The notes under the pieces: model-generated
The model's input: only the letters and a program-made list of their open reading frames with translations
What the model was told of the DNA's origin: nothing
Database searches by the model: none
Shown: positions 1 through 7,425 of the stretch, one piece after another
How the letters are laid out: the number at the start of each line of letters is the position of its first letter
Numbering within the stretch: position 1 is the first letter of the stretch
Assembly: GCA_947168395.1 (NCBI GenBank)
Contig: CAMVLT010000029.1
Span: 1-42,707 of the forward strand
DNA length: 42,707 nucleotides
DNA from: an uncultured Prevotellaceae bacterium
Lineage (GTDB): Bacteria; Bacteroidota; Bacteroidia; Bacteroidales; Bacteroidaceae
Direction: 5' to 3'
Position numbers and translations under genes: made by a program

Positions 1-100
1 TCCATTGAGGGTCGTCGCAGACTACGACGTTGATAGGGTGCAGGTGTAAAGACGGCGACGTCAAAGCCGAGCACTACTAATTGCCCGATAGCTTTCGCAC
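1..100 (+). rRNA. 23S rRNA, 3' end (partial)
   Basis: The first bases match the conserved 3' tail of bacterial 23S rRNA, including the block GATAGGGTGCAGGTGTAAA followed by CCGAGCACTACTAATTGCCC, which in Bacteroidota lies just before the mature end. The gene starts outside the window. The exact 3' end cannot be fixed by eye and may be 10-20 bases off. The 160 bases up to the 5S gene are rRNA spacer and show no tRNA. Confidence 0.9.
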
Positions 101-210
101 GGAAGCAGTACTTTCAGGTGTAATGCTGAGAGGAGAGTGTTCTGCTTGAGTCTTCAGTGCTTCAGCTCTTGTGTTCAAGATGTCACCTTATACGCGGTTG
201 GCATGTGGTT

Positions 211-244
211 GTCAATTATCAATTGTCAATTATCAATTGTCAAC
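211..244. repeat. 14-bp tandem repeat in the 23S-5S spacer
   Basis: Two perfect copies of GTCAATTATCAATT stand head to tail, followed by a partial third copy (GTCAAC). Short AT-rich tandem repeats of this kind are scattered in intergenic DNA of Bacteroidales genomes. No function is visible here. It lies between the 23S tail and the 5S gene, so it is transcribed within the pre-rRNA. Confidence 0.75.
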
Positions 245-259
245 TTGTGAAACGTCTAT

Positions 260-371
<112 letters not shown>

Positions 372-384
372 TTTCAAAAAGTGA

Positions 385-414
385 GCCGGAAGTTTTGCGC
401 TTCCGGCTTTTTTG
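385..414 (+). terminator. rRNA operon intrinsic terminator
   Basis: A GC-rich stem GCCGGAAG / CTTCCGGC with a 7-base loop is followed directly by a run of seven T. It lies 14 bases after the 5S end and fits the terminator of the rRNA operon. Confidence 0.93.
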
Positions 415-429
415 TAATAGTTCTATTCC

Positions 430-597
430 TCAGACTACGATACGGAGCTCGTAGGATGTGAGGGCGTGGTTGATGGCGTTATAGGCCATCGTCTCCGCAT
501 CGCGGGCGGTGATGACGTAGGCATTGTACAGGCGCAGCAACTCGTGGCTCACGGTGGTGTTCGACACGGTCATGTTGTTAAAAGCGTCCTTTCCCAT
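430..597 (-). CDS. small hypothetical protein, 55 aa
   Basis: A reverse-strand ORF starts at an ATG and ends in TGA; it begins MGKDAFNNMTVSN and ends SYELRIVV. Its codon use is balanced, with many third-position C and G as in neighbouring genes, and it fills the gap between the rRNA terminator and the lipoprotein promoter on the opposite strand. I recognise no family. It has no signal peptide and no membrane segment, and contains a likely amphipathic helix around residues 18-46. It may be a small cytosolic protein, or the C-terminal remnant of a larger gene with a chance start codon. No clear promoter is seen. Moderate to low confidence. Confidence 0.5.
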   Translation of the reverse strand: MGKDAFNNMTVSNTTVSHELLRLYNAYVITARDAETMAYNAINHALTSYELRIVV

Positions 598-709
598 GAT
601 TTTTTACTGCATAGGCATCAGAGTCCCTTCCTGTTTTGTCTCAATCGTTTTCAAAATGTCATAAATTCTTCCGATTTTCTCTGGAATCGCTTAAAATTAT
701 GCCTGAGCG

Positions 710-740
710 CTTGCAGGAACAATTTTTTTTTGTACCTTTG
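710..740 (+). promoter_or_regulatory. promoter of lipoprotein paralog 1
   Basis: CTTG (710-713), a 19-base spacer, then TACCTTTG (733-740) fits the Bacteroidota -33/-7 consensus TTTG/TAnnTTTG. The spacer contains CAGGAAC and a run of nine T. The same arrangement is found before paralog 3 at 4449-4479, so the promoter was copied with the gene. Confidence 0.8.
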
Positions 741-792
741 TCTGCGGTAAACCAAATAAGAACTAATTAATGTATTAAAAAGCAAAAAAACG

Positions 793-2235
793 ATGAGAAA
801 GATTGTAAATTTGGTGTTTGCCGCCGCCCTCGTTTGCGGCACGGGTGTCGTGACATCGTGTACGACAGACTCAAGTGACAATCCATCTGAGGAGCAGGCC
901 AAGAACAACCGCAAGGAGTTCATCCAGCACACACGGGCCATGCTGAAAGACCTGGCCGAGAACCTGAACTTCAACTCGTGGAAGTATGCCAACACGCTGA
1001 ACCTGTACTTCAACCAGTATGTCCTCAACAACCCTGACTTTGAGAAAGCAGTGCTCAACGCCTTCATGCAGAAGGTGATGACATCAGTCAAGCCTGTGGA
1101 GGCTGGCTCCGAACTGGCCGCGATGGGCTATCAGATGTACGGCACGGTAGACCTGACCGACTTCAACTACCGCTTCACGATGAACGCCGAAGGTACCGGC
1201 TTCAACGTGGAGGCGGCCGACGACTTCGAGGTTATCCTAAATGCCTGGAATCCCACGACGCAGCAGGTGGAGGCAGGGCTGTACAGGCTGACGCTGAAGT
1301 CGGGCGGCAGCACAACCTACAAGTTCGAGCACGCCATGAGCCAGCAGCCGGGCATGGCCCTCGTGGTGCTGATACCCTCGGAGTTCCAGTTCTCCAGCGC
1401 CGACAGGCTCAGCGGACAGTGGAACGACGGCTTCAGCGGCAGCTTCAAGAACCAGGTCAGCGTGGCCGACGGGCACGAGTACGCTCAACTTGACCGTGAC
1501 ACCTGGACGGTCGCCGGAACCATTGCCAGTGATTTTCCCGGCCTGACAGCCCTCGGTGCCAAGGCCGACCAGACCACACTCGACTTCTCTGTTGTCAGCG
1601 ACAAGGTGAACAACAAGGGCGACGTGGCCATCAGCTGGGAGCATAACGGGCGCAAGATGCTCGAACTGACACTGAAGGAGAGCGGCGACGGCACGGAAGA
1701 CGTCTACCACCCCGAACAGTCGCAGCTCACTTCATCGGCCTCTATCTTCGACGTGATAGCACCCTTCCTGGCTAACCGTAACCTCGACGAGGCCAAATTC
1801 ACGCTGCTCGACGACCTGACCACCACGCTCAACATCAGCAACATGGCGAAGGCACTCGAAGTGGCACGCGAGGGAGCATCCGTCCGCCGCCGCTATGCCG
1901 ACCAGGCCACCATCGACCAGTACACGCAGCAGCTGAACCAGCTCGTGTCGGCCAAGATCACCTGCAAGGGCGTGAATCAGGAAATCCCCATGCGCTTAGT
2001 GACTACGAAGCTGGGCGTTGACTGGTGGACGATGCCCGCCTTTAACTTCGCCGACGAGCAGGGCTACGTCTCGTTCGCCGACCTGCTCGACCCGGAGTCG
2101 GTGCAGTACGGCATCAACATCATCGACCACGCCGCCGAGCCCATGCAGCAGAGCGTCATCGTGGTGCGCCAGCTGCTGCAGTATCTGCAGGGCCTCGTCA
2201 GCGGCTTCCAGCAACAGGGGCAGCCCCAGCAGTAA
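793..2235 (+). CDS. surface or periplasmic lipoprotein, paralog 1 of a tandem family (480 aa)
   Basis: The N terminus is a lipoprotein signal peptide: charged start, hydrophobic stretch, then VVTSC with the acylated cysteine at residue 23 and an acidic/Ser-rich tether after it. This predicts export and lipid anchoring in the outer or inner membrane. The mature part begins with a helical segment (EFIQHTRAMLKDLAENLNF), followed by beta-rich sequence, and ends in a block about 90 residues long that is nearly identical in all three paralogs (ITCKGVNQEIPMRL, DWWTMPAFNFAD, LLDPESVQYGINIIDHAAE). I recognise no named domain. The gene starts a probable operon with the barrel gene at 2299 and paralog 2 at 2915, from the promoter at 710-740. 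Function unknown. Confidence 0.85.
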   Translation: MRKIVNLVFAAALVCGTGVVTSCTTDSSDNPSEEQAKNNRKEFIQHTRAMLKDLAENLNFNSWKYANTLNLYFNQYVLNNPDFEKAVLNAFMQKVMTSVKPVEAGSELAAMGYQMYGTVDLTDFNYRFTMNAEGTGFNVEAADDFEVILNAWNPTTQQVEAGLYRLTLKSGGSTTYKFEHAMSQQPGMALVVLIPSEFQFSSADRLSGQWNDGFSGSFKNQVSVADGHEYAQLDRDTWTVAGTIASDFPGLTALGAKADQTTLDFSVVSDKVNNKGDVAISWEHNGRKMLELTLKESGDGTEDVYHPEQSQLTSSASIFDVIAPFLANRNLDEAKFTLLDDLTTTLNISNMAKALEVAREGASVRRRYADQATIDQYTQQLNQLVSAKITCKGVNQEIPMRLVTTKLGVDWWTMPAFNFADEQGYVSFADLLDPESVQYGINIIDHAAEPMQQSVIVVRQLLQYLQGLVSGFQQQGQPQQ

Positions 2236-2298
2236 GTCGAAAAGTATAATTTTGCAAGTGGAAGTAAGATATTGTAAACAAATAATTTGATTAAGAAC

Positions 2299-2868
2299 AT
2301 GAAAAAGTTATTTTTCTTGGCCTTTACGTTGATGACGTCGATGATAGTGGCAAGTGCGCAGACAAGCGTACAAGTGGGTTATCTGCTGAACACCCAGAAG
2401 CTGAAGGAAGCAGGTGTTAAGTCATCTAATTCTTATAGCGGATTCATGGCTGCCGTCGACTATAACCTGAACCTGACGGGTGCCCTCTCCGTTGCCCCGG
2501 GACTGGGACTTGACTACTCCTTCGACAACAGCGATGGCGATAGGTACAAGGAATTAGGTCTGTTTGTCCCTGTCGATTTCAATTACCGTTTCTCAGTGAG
2601 CGACGCCGTGAGCCTCTCGGCCTTCGCGGGTCCGACACTCTACTACGGCCTCCTCTCGAAGGACACGTCCACAGACCCGGCCTACAACTACTACGACACC
2701 GACAACAGGCGGTTTGAACTGGAACTTGGCGGCGGCCTCTGGTGCGACATCAAGGAAACGATCCGTGTGAAGGCCGCCTACAAATTCGGACTGTTGAACA
2801 TCAGCAAGATAGACGACATGACGGAAAAGAACAACTGTCTGTATCTATCTGTGGGTTATCTCTTCTAA
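2299..2868 (+). CDS. small outer-membrane beta-barrel protein (189 aa)
   Basis: A Sec signal peptide (MKKLFFLAFTLMTSMIVASAQ) is followed by alternating beta-strand sequence typical of small 8-strand barrels of the OmpX/PorT-like type (outer membrane beta-barrel domain). The chain ends in YLF, the aromatic C terminus used by the BAM complex. An upstream in-frame TTG at 2287 exists, but the ATG at 2299 places the signal peptide correctly. It sits 63 bases after lipoprotein paralog 1 and 46 bases before paralog 2, all on one strand, so it is probably co-transcribed with them. It may form an outer-membrane partner for the lipoproteins; this is inference from position only. Confidence 0.85.
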   Translation: MKKLFFLAFTLMTSMIVASAQTSVQVGYLLNTQKLKEAGVKSSNSYSGFMAAVDYNLNLTGALSVAPGLGLDYSFDNSDGDRYKELGLFVPVDFNYRFSVSDAVSLSAFAGPTLYYGLLSKDTSTDPAYNYYDTDNRRFELELGGGLWCDIKETIRVKAAYKFGLLNISKIDDMTEKNNCLYLSVGYLF

Positions 2869-2914
2869 CTCCGAGCGTTGAACGAATGTTAAACTTTTAA
2901 TTTATAATAAATCA

Positions 2915-4345
2915 ATGAACAGAATTAAGAATTGGGTGATTGCCGCCACCCTCGTTTGCGGCACGGGCGTCGTGACATCATGTACGACAGACTCAAGTGA
3001 CAACCCTTCTGAGAAGCAGGCCAAGAGCAACCGCCAGGAGTTCATCCAGCACACACGAGCCACGCTGAAAGACCTGGCTGAGAACCTGAACTTCCGTTCG
3101 TGGGATGCTGCCAACACGCTGAACCTCCGTTTCAACCAGTACGTGCTCAACAACCCCGAATTTGAGAAAGCCGTCTCCGCAGCCTTCATACAAAAGGCGC
3201 TGCAGAGCATCAAGCCTGTGGAAGAAGGGAGCGAGCTGGCAGAAATGGGATTCTATTCGTATGGCACGGTTGACCTGACCGACTTTAACTACCGCTTCAC
3301 GATGAACGCCGACATGACAGGCTTTGACGTGGAGCCTGCAGATGATTTTGAAGTTGTACTCAATGGTTGGAACCCAGAGACACAGCAGATGGGGTACGGT
3401 CTTTACAAACTTACGCTGCAGTCGGGCGGCGACAAGAGCTTCAAGTTCGTGCATGCCTCGAGACATCAGCTGGGAACGGCATTAGTTATTGTGCTGCCAT
3501 CTGAGTTTCAATTTGCCATATCCGCTAACTTTAACGGTCAGTGGAATGAGGGCTTCAGCGGCAGTTTCAAGAATCAGATTAGCGTGGCAGAAGGTCGTGA
3601 GTATGCACAGGTTAAACGCGACAGCTGGAGCGTCAGCGGAACCCTCCGTTCCTGCCACCCTGCTGTGACAGAGTTTAATCTCAAGGCTCATGAGACCAAG
3701 CTCGACTTCTCTATCCTCAGTGACAGGGTGAACCACAAGGGCGACGCAGTACTCAGCTGGAGCCAGAACGGTCGCAAGATGGTTGACTTGGAGCTGAAGG
3801 AGAGCGGCGAGGGCAAAGGTGGCATTTCTAACCTCGACCTGTCGCAGTTTACTTCTTCCTCTATCCTCGACGTGATTGGGGCTCTCCTGACTTCCCGCAC
3901 TCTTGAAGAAGGCAAGCTGACGCTGCTCGACGACCTGACCACCACCGTCAGCATCAGCGACATGCAGGAGGCCATACAGGTGGCAAGCGAGAATGCCTCC
4001 GCCCGCCGCAACTATGCTGACCGGAAGACCATCGACCAGTACACGCAGAAACTGAACGAGCTTATCAAGTGCGAGATGACCTGCAAGGGCGTGAACCAGG
4101 AAATCTCCATGCGCCTGATGACCACCAAGTTCGGTGTTGACTGGTGGTCGATGCCCTCCTTCAACTTCGCCGACGAGAACGGCTATGTGGCCTTTACCGA
4201 GCTGCTCGACCCCGAGTCGGTGCAGTATGGCATCAACATCATTGACCACGCTGCCGAGCCCATGCAGCAGAGCGCCATCGTTGTTCGCCAGCTGCTGCAG
4301 TACCTGCAGGGCCTCGTCAACGGCTTCCAGCAGCAGGGAGAGTAA
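2915..4345 (+). CDS. lipoprotein, paralog 2 of the tandem family (476 aa)
   Basis: It is clearly homologous to the gene at 793 over its whole length. The signal region (LVCGTGVVTSC, Cys23), the helical segment EFIQHTRATLKDLAENLNF and the C-terminal DWWSMPSFNFADENG...DPESVQYGINIIDHAAE block are almost unchanged, while the middle third is more diverged. That pattern suggests the termini are under constraint or have been homogenised by gene conversion, and that the middle may carry binding specificity. No separate promoter is evident in the 46-base gap after the barrel gene, so read-through is likely. A stem-loop follows at 4355-4387. Unknown function. Confidence 0.85.
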   Translation: MNRIKNWVIAATLVCGTGVVTSCTTDSSDNPSEKQAKSNRQEFIQHTRATLKDLAENLNFRSWDAANTLNLRFNQYVLNNPEFEKAVSAAFIQKALQSIKPVEEGSELAEMGFYSYGTVDLTDFNYRFTMNADMTGFDVEPADDFEVVLNGWNPETQQMGYGLYKLTLQSGGDKSFKFVHASRHQLGTALVIVLPSEFQFAISANFNGQWNEGFSGSFKNQISVAEGREYAQVKRDSWSVSGTLRSCHPAVTEFNLKAHETKLDFSILSDRVNHKGDAVLSWSQNGRKMVDLELKESGEGKGGISNLDLSQFTSSSILDVIGALLTSRTLEEGKLTLLDDLTTTVSISDMQEAIQVASENASARRNYADRKTIDQYTQKLNELIKCEMTCKGVNQEISMRLMTTKFGVDWWSMPSFNFADENGYVAFTELLDPESVQYGINIIDHAAEPMQQSAIVVRQLLQYLQGLVNGFQQQGE

Positions 4346-4354
4346 CAGAAAGAA

Positions 4355-4387
4355 TAGCCATGGGGGCAGGAAATAGCCCTCATGGCT
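4355..4387 (+). terminator. possible terminator after lipoprotein paralog 2
   Basis: The segments AGCCATGGGGGC and GCCCTCATGGCT can form a stem with one or two mismatches and a short loop, ending in a weak T-tract (TTTC). It lies between paralog 2 and the promoter of paralog 3, where a transcript end is expected. The short T run keeps confidence moderate. Confidence 0.5.
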
Positions 4388-4448
4388 TTCAAAATTTACA
4401 AAATTGCACCCAATTCTGTCCAAATAGCTTCAAATTTTGTCTGTACTA

Positions 4449-4479
4449 TTTGCAGGAATGGTTTTTTTTTGTAGTTTTG
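4449..4479 (+). promoter_or_regulatory. promoter of lipoprotein paralog 3
   Basis: TTTG (4449-4452), exactly 19 bases, then TAGTTTTG (4472-4479). The spacer has CAGGAAT and a T run as in the promoter at 710-740. The likely start of transcription is about 20 bases before the ATG at 4507, which rules out the longer ORF that opens at 4360, since that would begin upstream of the promoter. Confidence 0.85.
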
Positions 4480-4506
4480 CACGCGTTTAACCATACAACA
4501 AATCAC

Positions 4507-5916
4507 ATGAGAAAAATTATGAATTGGGTGCTCGCCGCCACCCTTGTCAGCGGCGCAAGTGTATTCACGTCGTGCTCTAACGACAACAGTGACAACTCCG
4601 GCTCCATGGAGCAGGCCAAGAGAGACCGCCAGGAGTTCATCCAACACACCCGCCAGAACCTGAAGACGCTGGCCGAGAACATGAACTTTTCTACATGGAA
4701 GTCAGTCAACTACTTTAACACGTACCTCAACCAGTACGTGCTGCTCAACGACAACTTCGACAAGACCTTCAGCCGCACCGTCGGCATGGAGGTGCAGAAG
4801 TCACTCAAGCCCCTGCCCGCAGAAGTCGCAGCGCAGACAGGAAAGAAGTATATAGCCGAGGTTAATCTGGCCGACTTCGACTACATCTTCAAATCTACCG
4901 GGAAGGGCTTCGACGTGACCCCCAACAGCGAAGATGGGATGCTGATGGAGTTTGCCAGCCCTAAAGACCCCAACCGGGGTACCCAGATTCACGTCAAGGG
5001 TAGTGGCGAGGAGTATGTACAACCCAGCCAGGCCCTCAGCAACGACTCCGTGGCCGTGGTCGTCAGGTTTCCTGCCCACTACGACTTCACGCTCAGCAAA
5101 AAGGAGAATGGCGCATGGGTTTCCCATATTATGGCCAGTTTCGACGTGGCCATCGCTCATGGCGACTATGACTTGAAAGATCTGCCTGCCGACGCTACAG
5201 ATATCACCAAGGATACCTGGAATCTGAAGGGTGTCGTCAGTACCACCATCCCCGGTGACGCCACGGCCATGGTGTTCAACATCGGCCAGAACCCCGGCAC
5301 CCACAAGGCCGGCATGACGTTCGACTATACCCACAACGGCGTGAAGACGGTAGGCCTCAGGGCTGTGTTCACCAACGACGAGGGCGTGACCGACTTCAGC
5401 AAGCTGGACCTCAGCAGCAGCAGCAACATCCTCAGCGTTATCACTGCCGTCATGTTCGGCAAGAGCATCGACGAGCTGACGCTGACACTGCTCGACGACC
5501 TGACAACCACCGTGAAGGTTGCTGACTGCCAGAAGGTGATGCAGCTGCAAACCGAGATGGCCGCCGCCCGCCGCAACTATGCCGACCGGAAGACCATCGA
5601 CGGCTACACCCGGCAGCTGAACGGGCTTGTCTCTGCTGAGATAACCTGCAAGGGCATCAACCAGCAGATTCCGATGCGCCTTGTCACTTCCAAGTTCGGT
5701 GTTGACTGGTGGGCGATGCCCTCGTTCAACTTCGCCGACGAAAACGGCTATGTGGCCCTCACCGAGCTGCTCGACCCCGAGTCGGTGCAGTACGGCATCA
5801 ACATCATCGACCACGCTGCCGAGCCTATGCAGCAGAGCATCATCGTGGTGCGCCAGCTGGCACAGGCCCTGCTGAAGATGCAGTCGGCCTTCGTGAGTAC
5901 GAAGCCGGCAGAGTGA
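4507..5916 (+). CDS. lipoprotein, paralog 3 of the tandem family (469 aa)
   Basis: The start at 4507 gives a proper lipoprotein signal (AATLVSGASVFTSC, Cys23) aligned with paralogs 1 and 2; the in-frame extension to 4360 lies upstream of the promoter and is not used. The helical segment after the lipobox (EFIQHTRQNLKTLAENMNF) and the last 90 residues match the other two copies, but the middle (about residues 90-330) differs strongly and includes short insertions. It is monocistronic, with its own promoter and a strong terminator at 5936-5974. The family function is unknown; separate promoters suggest that paralog 3 can be expressed independently of the 793-4345 operon. Confidence 0.85.
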   Translation: MRKIMNWVLAATLVSGASVFTSCSNDNSDNSGSMEQAKRDRQEFIQHTRQNLKTLAENMNFSTWKSVNYFNTYLNQYVLLNDNFDKTFSRTVGMEVQKSLKPLPAEVAAQTGKKYIAEVNLADFDYIFKSTGKGFDVTPNSEDGMLMEFASPKDPNRGTQIHVKGSGEEYVQPSQALSNDSVAVVVRFPAHYDFTLSKKENGAWVSHIMASFDVAIAHGDYDLKDLPADATDITKDTWNLKGVVSTTIPGDATAMVFNIGQNPGTHKAGMTFDYTHNGVKTVGLRAVFTNDEGVTDFSKLDLSSSSNILSVITAVMFGKSIDELTLTLLDDLTTTVKVADCQKVMQLQTEMAAARRNYADRKTIDGYTRQLNGLVSAEITCKGINQQIPMRLVTSKFGVDWWAMPSFNFADENGYVALTELLDPESVQYGINIIDHAAEPMQQSIIVVRQLAQALLKMQSAFVSTKPAE

Positions 5917-5935
5917 ATTGTAGGGTAAGAGTGTG

Positions 5936-5974
5936 GCTCACAGGGGGACAGACTCCCTGTGAGCTTCTTTTTTT
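5936..5974 (+). terminator. intrinsic terminator after lipoprotein paralog 3
   Basis: A perfect 10-bp stem GCTCACAGGG / CCCTGTGAGC with a 9-base loop is followed by TTCTTTTTTT. Confidence 0.92.
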
Positions 5975-5999
5975 GTCTGAAATCGCTTCCTTTTTTTGT

Positions 6000-6035
6000 C
6001 CTTACTATTGCAGGAATGTGTTTTTTCATGTTTTC
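6000..6035 (+). repeat. decayed copy of the lipoprotein promoter block
   Basis: CTATTGCAGGAATGTG followed by a T run repeats the promoter spacer seen at 4447-4470 and 711-731, but the -7 element is lost: GTTTTCCA stands where TAnnTTTG is expected. No lipoprotein gene follows. It is best read as the remnant of a fourth unit of the tandem array. Confidence 0.55.
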
Positions 6036-6131
6036 CACGTTAATGAGTCTTAATGCCTTTATCTTCTTAAAAATCAATAAAATGACACTTTGATAGTTGG
6101 CCTTTTGGGTGGCGCGCACTAACTTTGCAGC

Positions 6132-6308
6132 ATGTTTGTAAGCAGAAAGCGTCACAGGTCTGGTAGCTACAGTGTGGTTGTCTTAGAGAAAGACAGCCGT
6201 ACCTGTGAGAATGGTACCATCCAGATTATCTGCACGAGTTCCGTGATTGGTCCTGAACTCATCTATGGAATGCCAATGCCAACTGCTCGCTCGTCAAGAA
6301 CCAATTGA
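6132..6308 (+). pseudogene. N-terminal fragment of an IS transposase (IS1634-like)
   Basis: A 58-codon ORF begins MFVSRKRHRSGSYSVVVLEK, very like the start of IS1634-type DDE transposases (MF-R-K-NRSG--SV-V). The similarity fades after about 40 residues and no catalytic domain follows. A promoter GTTG-N20-TAACTTTG (6096-6127) directly precedes it. It is the left end of a mostly deleted insertion sequence, joined to unrelated coding remnants. Family assignment is from memory of the N-terminal motif. Confidence 0.5.
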
Positions 6309-6466
6309 GCCTAAAGCTCGAAGCCTACGACCTGCTTCATCAGCTTTCGAACGTTGTTGTCGGCATTAACTGCCAAGGCCGCACAGAGACCGTCTACAAC
6401 ACCCTGCCCCGTTACGTCATGCTCCACCTCACCTACCGCTTCCAGAAGTTTCCGAAGAAAAAGTGA
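6266..6466 (+). pseudogene. C-terminal remnant of an outer-membrane barrel protein
   Basis: In the second frame an open stretch of 66 codons ends in TGA. It reads LEAYDLLHQLSNVVVG, then QGRTETVYNTLPRYVMLHLTYRF and a Lys-rich tail. This is the usual C terminus of the large TonB-receptor-like outer membrane beta-barrel family of Bacteroidales. There is no start codon and the upstream part is replaced by the transposase fragment, so this is the 3' end of a gene cut by the insertion or by later deletion. Confidence 0.65.
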
Positions 6467-6504
6467 TTAGGCGGACACGAGCCCAACAAGGACGGCTGGA
6501 TAGA

Positions 6505-7401
6505 TTAGAACATACTGCCACTGCTGCCACCTGTAGTGAACAGGGACAATACAAAGGTGGTAGGGCATCCTTGACAGGGCTTGTCCGCTAAATCAAGCAT
6601 GCCGCCCTGCTGAATCATCATTCTACGACTCAGCGAAAGCCCGATGCCGTTGCCGCTTCGTTTGGTCGTGAAGAAAGGAACGAAGAGCGACTGTCGGTTC
6701 TCGGCAGGGATGGGAAGTCCGTCGTTGCTTATATACAAGATGACCTGCTTATCGTGCAAGTCATCTTCACGCATATCTATCACCATTTTCTGGGCTTTCG
6801 CTTCTATGGCGTTTTTTACAAGGTTCATCAGAACCTGACGAAGCATTCCAGCATCTGCACGGACAGTCAAATCATTGTTCGAGTGAATTTCCCACGCCAG
6901 TTGGGGGTACGCCTTGCTGATGTCGTCAATGACAGCATGCAAGGCAACGTTTGTCATCACGGGCTTCTCCAACTCCGACATCTTGCGGTAGTTGGCAACA
7001 AACTCGCTCAGATGGCGCGATGTCTCGTAGATGGCCTTGATGCCGTCTCCTATTGGTGCCCCCTTTATGTCGGAACGGTTCAGCAGGGATTGGCTGATGC
7101 TGGATATGGGAGCCGTAGCGTTCATAATCTCATGGGTCAGCACGCGGGTAAGCCGTTCCCATGACTCCACCTCGTTCTGATTCATTTGCTGGCGGATGGT
7201 CTCACCCAGATGATTCAGCGTTTCCTGCATGGCACGTTCGCCAAAGAACATGCCATGTGTGGGCATTCTGAAGGTGAAGTCGTGGTTGCGGATGGCCTCC
7301 TGCATCAGGTGGGCTCGCAGACGCAGCTTCCGTTGGTGGCGTACGAACCATGTCGCCAAAACCACCACCACAACACCTATTATAAATATGGCAATCATCA
7401 T
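6505..7401 (-). CDS. sensor histidine kinase (298 aa)
   Basis: It has one N-terminal membrane helix (about residues 1-19) and then a cytosolic kinase: dimerisation/phosphorylation box RVLTHEIMNATAPISS with the acceptor His near residue 90, N box NLVKNAIEA (193-201), SNDG and GNGIGLSLS ATP-lid motifs (to about 258). No periplasmic sensor domain is present, so the signal is probably sensed in the membrane or through a partner. The in-frame TTG at 7407 lies inside a heptad repeat; the ATG at 7401 is the better start. It follows the response regulator by 24 bases and is probably co-transcribed with it. The partner is the regulator at 7426, and the likely target is the divergent efflux locus. Confidence 0.9.
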   Translation of the reverse strand: MMIAIFIIGVVVVVLATWFVRHQRKLRLRAHLMQEAIRNHDFTFRMPTHGMFFGERAMQETLNHLGETIRQQMNQNEVESWERLTRVLTHEIMNATAPISSISQSLLNRSDIKGAPIGDGIKAIYETSRHLSEFVANYRKMSELEKPVMTNVALHAVIDDISKAYPQLAWEIHSNNDLTVRADAGMLRQVLMNLVKNAIEAKAQKMVIDMREDDLHDKQVILYISNDGLPIPAENRQSLFVPFFTTKRSGNGIGLSLSRRMMIQQGGMLDLADKPCQGCPTTFVLSLFTTGGSSGSMF

Positions 7402-7422
7402 TCTCAACTCTCAATTCTCAAC
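7401..7422 (-). repeat. heptad tandem repeat before the kinase start
   Basis: On the coding strand TTGAGAA, TTGAGAG and TTGAGAA follow one another directly before the ATG pair of the kinase gene. The repeat fills the gap between the response-regulator stop and the kinase start. Changes in copy number would shift the spacing between the two coupled genes. Confidence 0.75.
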
Positions 7423-7425
7423 ACC

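Noticed and set aside
211..244. Possible CRISPR-like repeat
   Set aside because: Repeat units are only 14 bases and directly adjacent, with no spacers. No CRISPR array is seen anywhere in the window.
4360..4506. N-terminal extension of lipoprotein paralog 3
   Set aside because: It begins upstream of the promoter at 4449-4479 and would bury the signal peptide.
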